Positions 26,160 to 35,564 of a stretch of DNA of 64,000 nucleotides are shown piece after piece (position 1 is the stretch's first letter; every line of letters starts with the position of its first letter). The stretch spans positions 1-64,000 of the forward strand of contig CACJBC010000003.1 in NCBI GenBank assembly GCA_902591565.1. Reading direction: 5' to 3'. The notes under the pieces were generated by a model. It had not been told where the DNA came from. It saw nothing but the letters and a program-made list of their open reading frames with translations, and searched no databases. This DNA is from an uncultured SAR86 cluster bacterium (GTDB lineage Bacteria > Pseudomonadota > Gammaproteobacteria > Magnimaribacterales > D2472). The translations under genes were made by a program, and so were the position numbers.

Positions 26160-26431
26160 CTGTAACAAAAAGAAAAATTGCAAAAAAAATTGCAAAAAAT
26201 ATTCAAATTAATGAATCAGAATCCTTAGCAATTGCTAATGGTTTCTTTGAAATTATAAAATCTAATTTATCTCATAATATTGTTAAGATATCTGGATTTG
26301 GAAGTTTTCATCGAACAATAACCGCTCAAAGAATTGGTAGAAATCCAAAAACAAAAGAAGAGTTTATTATCCCATCAGTTAGCAAGCCTATTTTCAAAGC
26401 ATCTGCAGCTTCTAAAGGAGTATTTAATTGA
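26156..26431 (+). CDS. ihfA: Integration host factor alpha subunit (HU/IHF family)
   Basis: 91-residue DNA-bending protein. The helical body TKRKIAKKIAKNIQI, then VKISGFGSF, the beta-arm IGRNPKTKEEFIIP with the tip proline region, and the C-terminal SKPIFKAS are the IHF/HU pattern. Linkage to pheT is the gammaproteobacterial arrangement for ihfA and supports IHF-alpha over HU. The arm has QRIGRNPKT as in IhfA. It overlaps pheT (ATGA) and the next gene (TTG inside its last codon). Confidence 0.85.
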   Translation: MTVTKRKIAKKIAKNIQINESESLAIANGFFEIIKSNLSHNIVKISGFGSFHRTITAQRIGRNPKTKEEFIIPSVSKPIFKASAASKGVFN

Positions 26432-28155
26432 AATTTCTAAAACATCATTTATTTTTTCTTTTATTTTTTTCAGTTATTGTCTCGTCTCAGGATTTTGATA
26501 AAGCCTATTTAGATAGTCTTCCAGCCGAAGTGAGGAATGCATTGGCGGCACAAGCTGAAATGAAAGAGGAGCTTTCAAATCCTGTTTATAACAGACAATC
26601 TACATCTATTGACAAAAAAAAAGTATCAATAAGATTTGGCGATAATTTCTTTAAGTCGATTCAAACCACATTTATGCCCATTAACGAGCCTAATATGGAT
26701 GCATCATATGTTTTGGACTTTGGTGATGCTATTACGTTACAACTAGTTGGTCAGCAGCAATCTATAAATGAATTGCAGATACAAAGAGATGGCTCTGTTA
26801 ATCTACCTAATCTTGGTAAAGTGCAGCTCTCAGGACTATCGTTAGAAGAGGCGTCTAAACTAATTAAAGCTAAAATTGAGTCTGCTTATATTGGCGTTGA
26901 TGCATTTATTACTCTTTCAAATGTTAGAGATATTCAAATTCTTGTTACAGGAAATGCGGAACAACCTGGAGTTTACACTGTTAATGGCAATACTTCCTTT
27001 CTTCAAGCTATTGCTATAGCTGGAGGTCCATCTAATTTTGGGTCGATTAGAGAATTTGTGCTTAAAAGGAACAATGAAACTATAAGCAAAATAGATCTAT
27101 ATGATGTAATTATCAAAGGCGATATATCAACTAATGAAAGGCTAAGAAGTGGTGATGTTATTCATATTAGTCCTCTAAATAAATTAGTAAATATTACTGG
27201 GGCTGTTAAGCGACCAGATAATTACGAACTTTTGACAGATGAAACATTTGATGATTTATTATTTTTTGCAAATGGTATTAAAAACAATATTGATAGAAAT
27301 AATGTACAACATATATCACTTAAAGACGGTACTGCATTAGAGCGTCCTGTTAAAATAAATCAATTGAGTTCAATAGTTCCAGAATCTGGCGATTCTCTTT
27401 ATATAGGAGAATTTGTATACAGAACAGTTAGCATTGAAGGAGCCGTTGTTAATCCTGGTTCATATAAAATTGAAGAAGGAGCAACCTTATCATCTTTAAT
27501 TAAAAGGGCTGGTGGCTATCTTGAATCTGCATTTCCAGAGGGAGGTATATATATAAATCAAGATGCAAAAAGAATTGCTAATATATATAAAGATAAATTA
27601 ATACAAGATATTTCAAAAAACATAGCTTCTAAAATTACTAGCCCTTCAGTGGCAGGAAATGCAGATCAAGCCATACTTTCTATAGTTACAAATGAAATTA
27701 AAAACCAAGAAGTATCTGGAAGAGTGGTTGTTGAATTTGATCTAAAAAAGATAGCCCTAAACAAAAATATAGATACTACTCTTCAAGATGGGGATTCTAT
27801 TTATATTCCAAGAAAGACTAATAATATTCATATTCTAGGTGAGGTTAGGAATCCAGCAACAATTTCTTATTTTCAAAATATGACAATTTCAGAAGCCATA
27901 AACTCTAGCGGTAGCTACACTGATTTTGCTGACACTAAAAATATAATCATTGTTGATCCTGACGGTAGTATTAACTTTGTTACCAATAGATGGGGAATGA
28001 CATCTAGTAATGCTCTGCAGGCAGGAAGTGTTGTTTATATTCCAAGAGAAATTGGTGAAATTGAAGGTATAGACAAGTGGGCCATATACACACCAATAAT
28101 AGGTAATATTGCATTATCATTAGCTTCGCTGGCTTCATTGAATAATAATTTATAA
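26428..28155 (+). CDS. Outer-membrane polysaccharide export protein with SLBB repeats (Wza-like)
   Basis: 575-residue exported protein. A signal peptide spans about residues 1-20 ([12 protein letters not shown], cut before QD); there is no lipobox cysteine. A Poly_export domain follows near residues 90-165 ([26 protein letters not shown]), then three to four SLBB domains ([64 protein letters not shown]). The hydrophobic C-terminal segment resembles the membrane-crossing helix of Wza. The start is TTG with AAAGGAG at 26414-26420. It is fused transcriptionally to the translation operon, an odd place for an export gene. Confidence 0.8.
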   Translation: MKFLKHHLFFLLFFSVIVSSQDFDKAYLDSLPAEVRNALAAQAEMKEELSNPVYNRQSTSIDKKKVSIRFGDNFFKSIQTTFMPINEPNMDASYVLDFGDAITLQLVGQQQSINELQIQRDGSVNLPNLGKVQLSGLSLEEASKLIKAKIESAYIGVDAFITLSNVRDIQILVTGNAEQPGVYTVNGNTSFLQAIAIAGGPSNFGSIREFVLKRNNETISKIDLYDVIIKGDISTNERLRSGDVIHISPLNKLVNITGAVKRPDNYELLTDETFDDLLFFANGIKNNIDRNNVQHISLKDGTALERPVKINQLSSIVPESGDSLYIGEFVYRTVSIEGAVVNPGSYKIEEGATLSSLIKRAGGYLESAFPEGGIYINQDAKRIANIYKDKLIQDISKNIASKITSPSVAGNADQAILSIVTNEIKNQEVSGRVVVEFDLKKIALNKNIDTTLQDGDSIYIPRKTNNIHILGEVRNPATISYFQNMTISEAINSSGSYTDFADTKNIIIVDPDGSINFVTNRWGMTSSNALQAGSVVYIPREIGEIEGIDKWAIYTPIIGNIALSLASLASLNNNL

Positions 28156-28157
28156 AC

Positions 28158-28234
28158 TGGTCGGGATGGCCGGATTTGAACCGACGACCACTACACCCCC
28201 AGTGTAGTGCGCTACCAGGCTGCGCTACATCCCG
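28158..28234 (-). tRNA. tRNA-Pro (anticodon GGG)
   Basis: 77 bases on the minus strand, read from 28234 down to 28158, with encoded CCA at the 3' end. Acceptor stem CGGGATG pairs with CATCCCG. The anticodon stem CTACA/TGTAG encloses CTGGGGG with anticodon GGG at 28200-28198. The T loop is GGTTCGAATCC. It lies opposite to the flanking protein genes, 2 bases after the Wza-like stop. Confidence 0.96.
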
Positions 28235-28274
28235 AATAAATTGAAGATTTATTATACTTTTGCTTAAATATATT

Positions 28275-30038
28275 ATGAAAATTTTATTTGCACTCAGTTT
28301 AACCATCTTTGGTTTATCTTTCAGTTTGTATTCAGAAGAACAAAACTTCTTAGTTAAAACTAGTTCAGGCTTTATAGAGGGACAAAAAGGAAAAGGAGTT
28401 ATTACCTGGAATAATATTCCATATGCAAAAGCTCCAGTTGGCGATCTTAGATGGAAGGCTCCAAGATCCTTTGTATCAAATACATTAATAGAAGATACAA
28501 AAAAAGAGACTTTTTGTGTTCAAGAGCCAAGTGGTCTTGGGGGCGCAGATGGTGAAGGCTTAATTGTTGGATCTGAGGATTGTTTATATCTTGATATCAA
28601 ATCGCCAATAAAAATAGATAAATCACTTCCGGTAATGTTTTGGATACATGGCGGAGGAAATATCACTGGAAGAAAAGATATTTATGACTTTTCTAAGATG
28701 GTAAAAGATCATGAAGTTATTGTTGTTACCATTAATTATAGGCTTGGTCCTTTGGGATGGTTTACTCATCCAAGCATACAAGATAATCAATCTGGTTTAG
28801 ATAAGGCCTCTAACTTTGGTACCTTGGACATTATTCAAGCTCTTAAATGGGTTAACCAAAACATAGAAAACTTTGGTGGAGATAAAAATAACATTACAAT
28901 TTTTGGTGAATCTGCTGGTGGTCATAATGTTTTAAGTTTATTGGTTTCGCCTCTAGCGAAAGGCTTATTTCATAAAGCAATAAGTCAGTCTGGTTATACA
29001 ACAAGCATTAGCACCAATAATGCATTTAAACAATCAAAAAAATCAGATACCAGTGAAAATACAAGCAGCGAATTTGTAAAAAAAATTTTATTAAAAAAGA
29101 ATAGCATTGATGCCGAAGATATTAGAGATATTTTATTAAGTTTAAGCCCTGAAGATATTTATTATGAATATCTTGGGGAGAGTAATCAAAATATACCTTT
29201 AATGACTAATGACGGTATCGTTATTCCTAAAGTAGGAATAAAAGAAGCATTATCAAAATCAGAATATGTTAATAAAGTTCCTGTAATTGCTGGCTCAAAC
29301 AAAGATGAAGTGAAGCTTTGGTTAGGTTCAGCAAAGTATTTTGTTGGTTTGGAATACTCAGTTATAGGTAATATTTTTAATGTACCAAGTGTTAAATTAA
29401 AAAATAAAGATGCTTTTGAAGCATTTAATTATTATCGAAGCAATGCTTGGCAAATTAGAGGAGTTGACGAGCCTTTATCAGGGCTAAAAGAGACCGGTAT
29501 TAATCAATTATATGCCTATCGCTATGATTGGGATGACCATAGAAGATATATTGTTGCAGATTTTAAAGAGATTATTGGTGCAGCTCACGCAACTGAGATA
29601 CCATTGCTTACAGGCAACAATAAACTTGTCGGTGACTACGGCTTCTTTATTTACCCAAGAGGACCTTCAAAAAAATATACCTCAAAAAATATGATGCAAT
29701 TTTGGACTAACTTTGCAAAAACAGGATCTCCAGGTTTTTCAACAAACGGTATCAAATGGGAGCCATATTTTAATAATGATAAAAAGTCATACATTATTCT
29801 TGATAATAAAAAGAATCTAAAAATGATTTCATCAGTGCCAAATTATAAAAATTTAGTTAAAGAACTGGCTTTTGATGAAAGGCTTAATGACTTAGAAAAA
29901 TGCGTTGTTTTGTTGCAAATGGGTACTTATGTTGGATTAGATATTTATGATAGTCTTGAGAGTATCTTTCCGTATAAGTGCAATCGAGATAGATCGATTC
30001 AATTCTTAGAACAAAATGCTTCTTTTATAGATTATTAG
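28275..30038 (+). CDS. Secreted type B carboxylesterase
   Basis: 587 residues from the ATG at 28275 (an earlier in-frame TTG at 28260 is less likely). A signal peptide covers about residues 1-20, so the enzyme acts in the periplasm or outside. The esterase/cholinesterase fold shows EDCLYLDI, the oxyanion-hole HGGG, the nucleophile S213 in FGESAGGHN and the catalytic histidine H438 in GAAHATEIPLL; the acid is probably in the GSNKDE region. The substrate may be an ester of algal or xenobiotic origin, which cannot be told from sequence. The end overlaps the convergent TerB-like gene by 14 bases. Confidence 0.85.
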   Translation: MKILFALSLTIFGLSFSLYSEEQNFLVKTSSGFIEGQKGKGVITWNNIPYAKAPVGDLRWKAPRSFVSNTLIEDTKKETFCVQEPSGLGGADGEGLIVGSEDCLYLDIKSPIKIDKSLPVMFWIHGGGNITGRKDIYDFSKMVKDHEVIVVTINYRLGPLGWFTHPSIQDNQSGLDKASNFGTLDIIQALKWVNQNIENFGGDKNNITIFGESAGGHNVLSLLVSPLAKGLFHKAISQSGYTTSISTNNAFKQSKKSDTSENTSSEFVKKILLKKNSIDAEDIRDILLSLSPEDIYYEYLGESNQNIPLMTNDGIVIPKVGIKEALSKSEYVNKVPVIAGSNKDEVKLWLGSAKYFVGLEYSVIGNIFNVPSVKLKNKDAFEAFNYYRSNAWQIRGVDEPLSGLKETGINQLYAYRYDWDDHRRYIVADFKEIIGAAHATEIPLLTGNNKLVGDYGFFIYPRGPSKKYTSKNMMQFWTNFAKTGSPGFSTNGIKWEPYFNNDKKSYIILDNKKNLKMISSVPNYKNLVKELAFDERLNDLEKCVVLLQMGTYVGLDIYDSLESIFPYKCNRDRSIQFLEQNASFIDY

Positions 30039-30477
30039 GATTAGCCTCATCTTTGAGTCTAAGCATATCTATATTTTTAATATTTAATAAGTCCGTGATT
30101 TTTCTAATTAATGCATCTTCATACTTGTCTAAACCATTCGTTGCATAAGCAATAACCCATAGTGATTTAATCAAGACATGTTTATCATTTTTATCAAATG
30201 TATTATTGATTTCAGTAATTAAATCATAAAGAGAAACACTATTTTCACTATAGGAATCAATCTGATCTAATATTTGATCAATATTATTGGTACCTTCAAC
30301 AGACATCTCAATAGATTGTTTGAGGATTTTGAGTTCATCTTCATCAATTTCACCATCTGCTTTAGCAACCTCATATGCCAGATAAACTGCTAATAAATTA
30401 TGATCATATGCTTTTTCATTATTCTCTATAGAAACTTTATTATTGTATGATTTTTTAAAAAAATTAAGAATTTTCAT
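30025..30477 (-). CDS. TerB-like small helical protein
   Basis: 150 residues, mostly helical and acidic. The core LAVYLAYEVAKADGEIDEDELKIL is the TerB/DjlA-N signature, with the metal-binding-like acidic cluster DGEIDEDE. TerB-like domains occur in tellurite-resistance and envelope-stress proteins, but single-domain forms like this have no settled function. The start codon overlaps the end of the WecA-like gene by 14 bases, so the two are co-transcribed on the minus strand. Confidence 0.6.
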   Translation of the reverse strand: MKILNFFKKSYNNKVSIENNEKAYDHNLLAVYLAYEVAKADGEIDEDELKILKQSIEMSVEGTNNIDQILDQIDSYSENSVSLYDLITEINNTFDKNDKHVLIKSLWVIAYATNGLDKYEDALIRKITDLLNIKNIDMLRLKDEANPNNL

Positions 30478-31546
30478 TATTAGATCTTAGTTTTGTACAT
30501 AAAAATAAATATATAAAAGATGAAAATACAAAGCAATAAAAACTGACATATGGAGTATCATGGTAAATTTTTTCAAGCATAATTCCTAAAAAACCTAAAA
30601 CAAAAGATAGCATAGTATAGACTCTTAAAATATTTTTAGCTGATAAACCTTGATCTAATAAAATATGATGAAAATGATCCCTTCCAGGACTAAAAGGCAA
30701 CCTGTTTTCTGCAATTCTGCTAAGTATAACCCTGATGCAGTCCCATAAAGGAATTGCAACAAGCCAAAGCATAGTTACAGCTGAAGTTGTTCCAATAGAG
30801 TTAGTAGAATTGATATCATCTGATAAAACAATGCAGTAGACAGCAATAGCCATGCCTAAAAAATTAGATCCACTATCACCTAAAAAAATGGTTCTTTTTT
30901 TCCCAAAAAAACCAATATTGTAAAGCATAAATCCTGTTACTGACCCCATAAGAATAATTGGAAGAATCGTTGATGGATTATCTATAAACAACATAAACAA
31001 TGCATTAGTTACAACTGCTGCACAAAGACCATTTAAACCATCAATCATATTAAATGCATTCATCATGCCAACGCAGCAAAAAATAGTAAAAGGAATGCCA
31101 AAGTAACCAAGATTAATTGAGCCAAAGGAAAGTAAATCAGGTAATGTTGATATATATGTTCCCGTAGAAAGTATCAAAGCTAATACTATTAAAGCCTGAA
31201 GTAATAATCTCATTTTTGCAGACATAGAGAATATATCGTCAAGCATAAAAATTAATAAACAGCCAAATGAGCCAAGTAAAAATTGGTATAACCCTCTTGG
31301 ATATGCAATTTCTTGAAATTGAGGTTCTGTTAATGAATTAAGTACAAAAAAAGTTATACACAGAGCTAAATAAATTCCAAATCCACCTACAAGAGGGGTA
31401 GGTCGAGCATGAAATTTTCGAACATCATCAGGAAGATCTATTAAAAAAGACAATGATTTGGATAAATTTCTTAGTAGTGCATTCAAAATTGCTGAGAAAG
31501 TTGTAGAAATTATAAAAATTGAAATTATCAGCTCAAGACTTAACAT
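30464..31546 (-). CDS. Undecaprenyl-phosphate sugar-1-phosphate transferase (WecA/MraY family)
   Basis: 360-residue polytopic enzyme with about eleven helices. The family landmarks are visible in order: RKFHARPTPLVGG, the Mg-binding LLIFMLDDI, MNAFNMIDGLNGL, FLGDSGSNFLG, and the cytoplasmic HxHH-like RDHFHHILLDQG that defines the WecA/WbpL subgroup rather than MraY. It would load GlcNAc-1-P or a related sugar onto undecaprenyl phosphate. With the monotopic transferase at 20.9 kb, the cell has two possible initiators. The TAACATG inverted repeat described separately covers its start codon. Confidence 0.88.
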   Translation of the reverse strand: MLSLELIISIFIISTTFSAILNALLRNLSKSLSFLIDLPDDVRKFHARPTPLVGGFGIYLALCITFFVLNSLTEPQFQEIAYPRGLYQFLLGSFGCLLIFMLDDIFSMSAKMRLLLQALIVLALILSTGTYISTLPDLLSFGSINLGYFGIPFTIFCCVGMMNAFNMIDGLNGLCAAVVTNALFMLFIDNPSTILPIILMGSVTGFMLYNIGFFGKKRTIFLGDSGSNFLGMAIAVYCIVLSDDINSTNSIGTTSAVTMLWLVAIPLWDCIRVILSRIAENRLPFSPGRDHFHHILLDQGLSAKNILRVYTMLSFVLGFLGIMLEKIYHDTPYVSFYCFVFSSFIYLFLCTKLRSNNENS

Positions 31547-31569
31547 GCGTGCAATAATAACACATGTTA
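31541..31569. repeat. Inverted repeat over the start of the WecA-like gene
   Basis: TAACATG (31541-31547) and CATGTTA (31563-31569) are perfect 7-base arms; with inner bases the half-sites read TAACATGCGTG and TAACATGTGTT, matching at 9 of 11. The repeat spans the minus-strand start codon and lies in the divergent gap before the IMPase gene. It could be an operator, but a chance palindrome in AT-rich DNA is possible. Confidence 0.3.
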
Positions 31570-31604
31570 ATCTTGTATTAAGTGTAATATAGTCAAATTA
31601 TAAA

Positions 31605-32351
31605 ATGAATAAAAATGAAGTACTAAAAGAACACCATATAGCAAAGAAAGCATCAGTTTCAGCTGGAGAATTATTGCAAAATAAGAACTTGATAGCTGAA
31701 ATTTTTTCCTCTGATAAAGACATTAAACTTACTGCTGATATTCAAGCAGAACAAAGAATTAAAGATATAATTAGCGCAGAATCTTCATACCCTATACTTG
31801 CTGAGGAAAGTGGCAAGTCTGTTGAGAAATTAGGTGATACTTATTGGATTATCGATCCACTTGATGGTACCGCAAATTATTCTCGATCTATACCGATTTC
31901 TGCAGTTTCGATTTGTTTAATGCATCAGTTAAATCCAGTTTTAGGAGTAATCTATGATTTTAATAATGATCATTTATATGAAGGAAGTATTGTCAGTGAT
32001 GCTCTATTAAATGATGAAAAAATCAAAGTTTCCTCTATCGATAATTCTAAATCAGGAATACTAATCACAGGACTACCAAATAATACTGATTATTCCGATA
32101 AAGCATTAATAAAAATGATAAGAGATTTTCAAGATTGGAGAAAAGTCAGGATGCTAGGTTCCGCTGCAATGGCAGCTGCATTCGTTGCCTCTGGTAAAGC
32201 AGATGTCTATAAGGAAAAAAATTCATACATTTGGGATGTTGCTGCCGGTGCAGCTATTGTAAAAGCTGCTGGAGGACATGTTTCACTTACCAATCAAAAT
32301 GAAAGTTTTCAAGTTGATGTATTTTTTTCAAACGGACATATATTAGGATAA
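31605..32351 (+). CDS. Inositol monophosphatase-family phosphatase (CysQ/SuhB type)
   Basis: 248-residue Mg- and Li-sensitive-type phosphatase. The metal site is seen as LAEESGKS, WIIDPLDGTANY (motif A) and IWDVAAGAAIVKAAGG (motif B). The substrate could be 3'-phosphoadenosine 5'-phosphate (CysQ) or an inositol/sugar phosphate (SuhB, HisN); motif A with IDPLDGT and the short size lean to CysQ, but this is uncertain. It starts 5 bases before the photolyase gene's ATG after its own stop, so the two are likely co-transcribed. Confidence 0.75.
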   Translation: MNKNEVLKEHHIAKKASVSAGELLQNKNLIAEIFSSDKDIKLTADIQAEQRIKDIISAESSYPILAEESGKSVEKLGDTYWIIDPLDGTANYSRSIPISAVSICLMHQLNPVLGVIYDFNNDHLYEGSIVSDALLNDEKIKVSSIDNSKSGILITGLPNNTDYSDKALIKMIRDFQDWRKVRMLGSAAMAAAFVASGKADVYKEKNSYIWDVAAGAAIVKAAGGHVSLTNQNESFQVDVFFSNGHILG

Positions 32352-32355
32352 ATCA

Positions 32356-33771
32356 ATGAAAAGCTTGGTGTGGTTTAGATCTGATTTAAGAGTACATGAT
32401 AATCCTTCTTTAAAAGAAGCTTGTATAAATTTTGATGAAGTTCATGCCGTTTATCTTTACTCTCCAAAACAGCTTAAAGAACACAATGAAGCAAATGTTA
32501 AGACTGAGTTTTTAATAAATAACCTTCATTCTCTTTCGCAAGATTTAGAAAAATTAAACATTCCGCTTACGATTTTAAAAAGTGATGGCTTTAAAAATGA
32601 TCCACAATTAATTCAAGAAATTATTACACAAAGAAATATCCAAAAAGTTTTTTGGAATAACCAAATAGGTACTGATGAGCTTGATCGTGATATGTTGATG
32701 AAAGAAATATTAGATAAAGAGAAAGTTGATTATGAATCTTATTTTGATCAATTAGTATTTAATCCTGGATCATTGCTCTCAGGCCAAGGGACGCCTTATT
32801 CAGTTTTCACACCTTTTAAAAAAAAATGGATAGAGAATTTTGATTTAGAACTCCTAGATATTGATTTTGAGTATAAGCCAAAAAAACTAACAGAAATTAC
32901 ATCAAATATTAAAAGCTTTGATTTTAATTTTTCATCAAAGCATTTTGTTGATATGACTTTATGGCAGGCTGGTGAAAAAGAAGCTGATATAAGATTATCA
33001 TTCTTTTTAACAAAAAAAATATCTCAATATGCTCAAGATAGAAACGATCCAATTATTGATGGCACTAGCAGAATATCACCATACCTTGCTTTAGGAGTCA
33101 TATCGGCAAAAAAATGCATTCTAGAGGCTTTAAAAATTAATAATTTTGAGCTTACTTCAGGAAAAAAAGGTATCACCAAATGGATAGATGAAATTATATG
33201 GCGAGAGTTTTATAAAAATATAATGTTTTCATTTCCAAAAGTAAGCAAAGGACAACCTTTTCAAGAATACTCAAAAGCTATTAAGTGGCGATATGATGAA
33301 TTTGAATATAATGCTTGGAAAAAGGGTATGACTGGTTTTCCTATTGTTGATGCAGCTATGCGACAACTTGTTGCAGAGGGATGGATGCATAATAGATTAA
33401 GAATGGTTGTGGCAATGTTTTTTACTAAAAACATGCTACATGATTGGAGATTAGGCGAAGCTTACTTTATGCAAAACCTAATTGACGGTGATTTTTCATC
33501 AAATAATGGAGGCTGGCAGTGGAGTAGCTCAACTGGCACAGATGCAGCACCTTATTTCAGGATATTTAACCCAATCACACAGTCAACTAATTTTGATAAA
33601 AATGGGGAATTTATAAAGAAATATATTCCTGAATTAAGAGATTTAGATAAATCTGTTATTCATAACCCACCAAAAGAACACAGAAAATATTGTAATTATC
33701 CCGAGCCAATATTAGATCTCAAACAGTCAAGATTAAGGGCTATTGAGGCATTTAAAGCAGCCAAATCATAG
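32356..33771 (+). CDS. phr: Deoxyribodipyrimidine photolyase
   Basis: 471-residue class I CPD photolyase that repairs cyclobutane pyrimidine dimers with blue light. The N-terminal antenna-binding domain begins LVWFRSDLRVHDNPSL; the FAD domain has DGTSRISPYLALGVIS, WIDEIIWREFYKNI, FPIVDAAMRQL, WMHNRLRMVVAMF and the NNGGWQWSSSTGTDAAPYFRIFNP flavin/DNA-binding block. The conserved tryptophans of the electron-transfer chain are retained. Fits a sunlit surface-water lifestyle. A cryptochrome of the DASH type is unlikely given the length and motif form. Confidence 0.92.
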   Translation: MKSLVWFRSDLRVHDNPSLKEACINFDEVHAVYLYSPKQLKEHNEANVKTEFLINNLHSLSQDLEKLNIPLTILKSDGFKNDPQLIQEIITQRNIQKVFWNNQIGTDELDRDMLMKEILDKEKVDYESYFDQLVFNPGSLLSGQGTPYSVFTPFKKKWIENFDLELLDIDFEYKPKKLTEITSNIKSFDFNFSSKHFVDMTLWQAGEKEADIRLSFFLTKKISQYAQDRNDPIIDGTSRISPYLALGVISAKKCILEALKINNFELTSGKKGITKWIDEIIWREFYKNIMFSFPKVSKGQPFQEYSKAIKWRYDEFEYNAWKKGMTGFPIVDAAMRQLVAEGWMHNRLRMVVAMFFTKNMLHDWRLGEAYFMQNLIDGDFSSNNGGWQWSSSTGTDAAPYFRIFNPITQSTNFDKNGEFIKKYIPELRDLDKSVIHNPPKEHRKYCNYPEPILDLKQSRLRAIEAFKAAKS

Positions 33772-33806
33772 CACAAAAATTCATAGTTTAGTTATTTAAC
33801 TTTATG

Positions 33807-33812
33807 TATACT
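33807..33812 (+). promoter_or_regulatory. Candidate -10 element for fhs
   Basis: TATACT at 33807-33812 lies 38 bases before the fhs ATG, with no convincing -35 hexamer at 16-18 bases. GGGG at 33839-33842 provides a ribosome site 8 bases before the ATG. Confidence 0.3.
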
Positions 33813-33850
33813 TGTTGCAGCGAATTAAATATATAAATGGGGTTAAATGT

Positions 33851-35524
33851 ATGCACAAAACAGATTTAGAAATTGCCAATAATGCTACTAAAAAGCATAT
33901 AAAAGACGTTGCTACATCTTTAAATATCCCTGAGGAAGCATTGATTGTTTATGGTGATGATAAGGCAAAAATTAATTATGATTATTTAGATTCCTGTAAA
34001 AAAAATAAAGATGGAAAATTAATTTTGGTGACTGCAATTTCACCAACACCTGCAGGTGAGGGAAAGACAACCACAAGTGTTGGTTTGGTAGATGGACTTT
34101 GTCATATTGGCAAAAAAGCAATGATTTGTTTAAGAGAACCTAGCCTAGGGCCATGTTTTGGCATGAAAGGTGGTGCTGCAGGGGGTGGTTATGCTCAGGT
34201 AATACCTATGACAGATATTAATCTTCATTTTACTGGAGATTTTCATGCAATTGGAGCCGCTCACAATCTTCTATCAGCGATAGTTGATAACCATATACAC
34301 TGGGAAAATGAATTAAATATAGACCCAAGAAGAATAACCTGGAGAAGGGTTGTTGATATGAACGATAGATCTTTACGAGATATTACATGTGGACTTGGAG
34401 GAACAGGAAATGGTATACCTAGACAAAGCGGTTTTGACATAACAGTAGCCTCAGAAATAATGGCTGTTTTTTGTTTGGCTAATGATCTTGAAGATTTACA
34501 AGAAAGGGTAGGAAACATTGTAATTGGTTATACAAGAAAACAAGAACCTGTAAAAGTCTCACAATTAAATGCACAAGGAGCAATTACAGCGTTGTTAAGA
34601 GATGCATTCCAGCCAAATTTAGTACAAACTCTTGAGAATAATCCAGCATTTATGCATGGGGGACCATTTGCAAATATCGCTCATGGATGTAATTCAGTTA
34701 TGGCAACAAAAAGTGCTCTAAAAATGGCAGATTATGTTGTTACTGAGGCTGGTTTTGGAGCAGATTTGGGAGCTGAAAAGTTTTTTGATATTAAATGTAG
34801 AAAAGCTGGCCTATCACCAGATGCTGTTGTTCTAGTTGCTACAACAAAAGCTCTAAAAATGCATGGCGGAGTTAAAAAAGATGATCTAAAAGATGAGAAT
34901 GTTCAAGCTATTAAAGATGGTTGTAAAAATTTAGAAAGACACATACAAAATATTGCAAAATTTGGAGTGCCTGTGACTGTAGGAATTAATGAATATTTCA
35001 CTGATACAAAAGAGGAGCACCAAGCAATAATTGATTTCTGTGAAAACTTAGGTGTGGCTTGCAAAATATCATCCCATTGGTCTAATGGTGGAAAAGGTGC
35101 GGCAAATTTAGCAACTCATGTTGCCGAATTAGCTGATAGTAATAACGCATCATTTAAAACTTTATACGACGATGAGATGCCTTTATGGAAAAAAACAGAA
35201 CATATTGCCAAAAGTATTTATGGAGCATCAGGAATTATTGGTGATAAAAAAGTTAGAAATAAATTTAAGAAATTAGAAGACGATGGTTATGGAAGTTATC
35301 CAATTTGCATGGCAAAAACGCAATATAGTTTCTCAACAGATCCTTTACTAATAGGAGCACCTTCAGATCATGAAGTTCCAATTCGAGAAGTAAGACTATG
35401 CTCAGGAGCAGAGTTCATTGTTGTGATATGTGGAGACATAATGACCATGCCCGGTCTTCCCAGAAAACCAGCATCGGAAAATATTGGGGTTGATAAAGAT
35501 AAGAATATCGAAGGCTTGTTTTAA
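33851..35524 (+). CDS. fhs: Formate--tetrahydrofolate ligase
   Basis: ATP-dependent ligase making N10-formyl-THF from formate and THF. The start is ATG 33851 with GGGG 8 bases upstream, giving 557 residues, normal for the family; an in-frame TTG at 33812 would add an unlikely tail. The P-loop [10 protein letters not shown] starts at T66/P67 (K72), and [23 protein letters not shown], a family signature, follows. The product feeds purine synthesis and the two formyltransferases in this window. A monofunctional fhs is not universal in gammaproteobacteria and hints at active C1 metabolism, in line with the DmdA-like gene near the end. Confidence 0.94.
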   Translation: MHKTDLEIANNATKKHIKDVATSLNIPEEALIVYGDDKAKINYDYLDSCKKNKDGKLILVTAISPTPAGEGKTTTSVGLVDGLCHIGKKAMICLREPSLGPCFGMKGGAAGGGYAQVIPMTDINLHFTGDFHAIGAAHNLLSAIVDNHIHWENELNIDPRRITWRRVVDMNDRSLRDITCGLGGTGNGIPRQSGFDITVASEIMAVFCLANDLEDLQERVGNIVIGYTRKQEPVKVSQLNAQGAITALLRDAFQPNLVQTLENNPAFMHGGPFANIAHGCNSVMATKSALKMADYVVTEAGFGADLGAEKFFDIKCRKAGLSPDAVVLVATTKALKMHGGVKKDDLKDENVQAIKDGCKNLERHIQNIAKFGVPVTVGINEYFTDTKEEHQAIIDFCENLGVACKISSHWSNGGKGAANLATHVAELADSNNASFKTLYDDEMPLWKKTEHIAKSIYGASGIIGDKKVRNKFKKLEDDGYGSYPICMAKTQYSFSTDPLLIGAPSDHEVPIREVRLCSGAEFIVVICGDIMTMPGLPRKPASENIGVDKDKNIEGLF

Positions 35525-35564
35525 AAATTTTATATAATATTGTGCTTAGTTTTAGGAATAAGAA

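Noticed and set aside
28004..28306. 100-codon minus-strand open frame across tRNA-Pro
   Set aside because: It runs through a complete tRNA gene and the ends of two real genes; an annotation error often seen over tRNAs.
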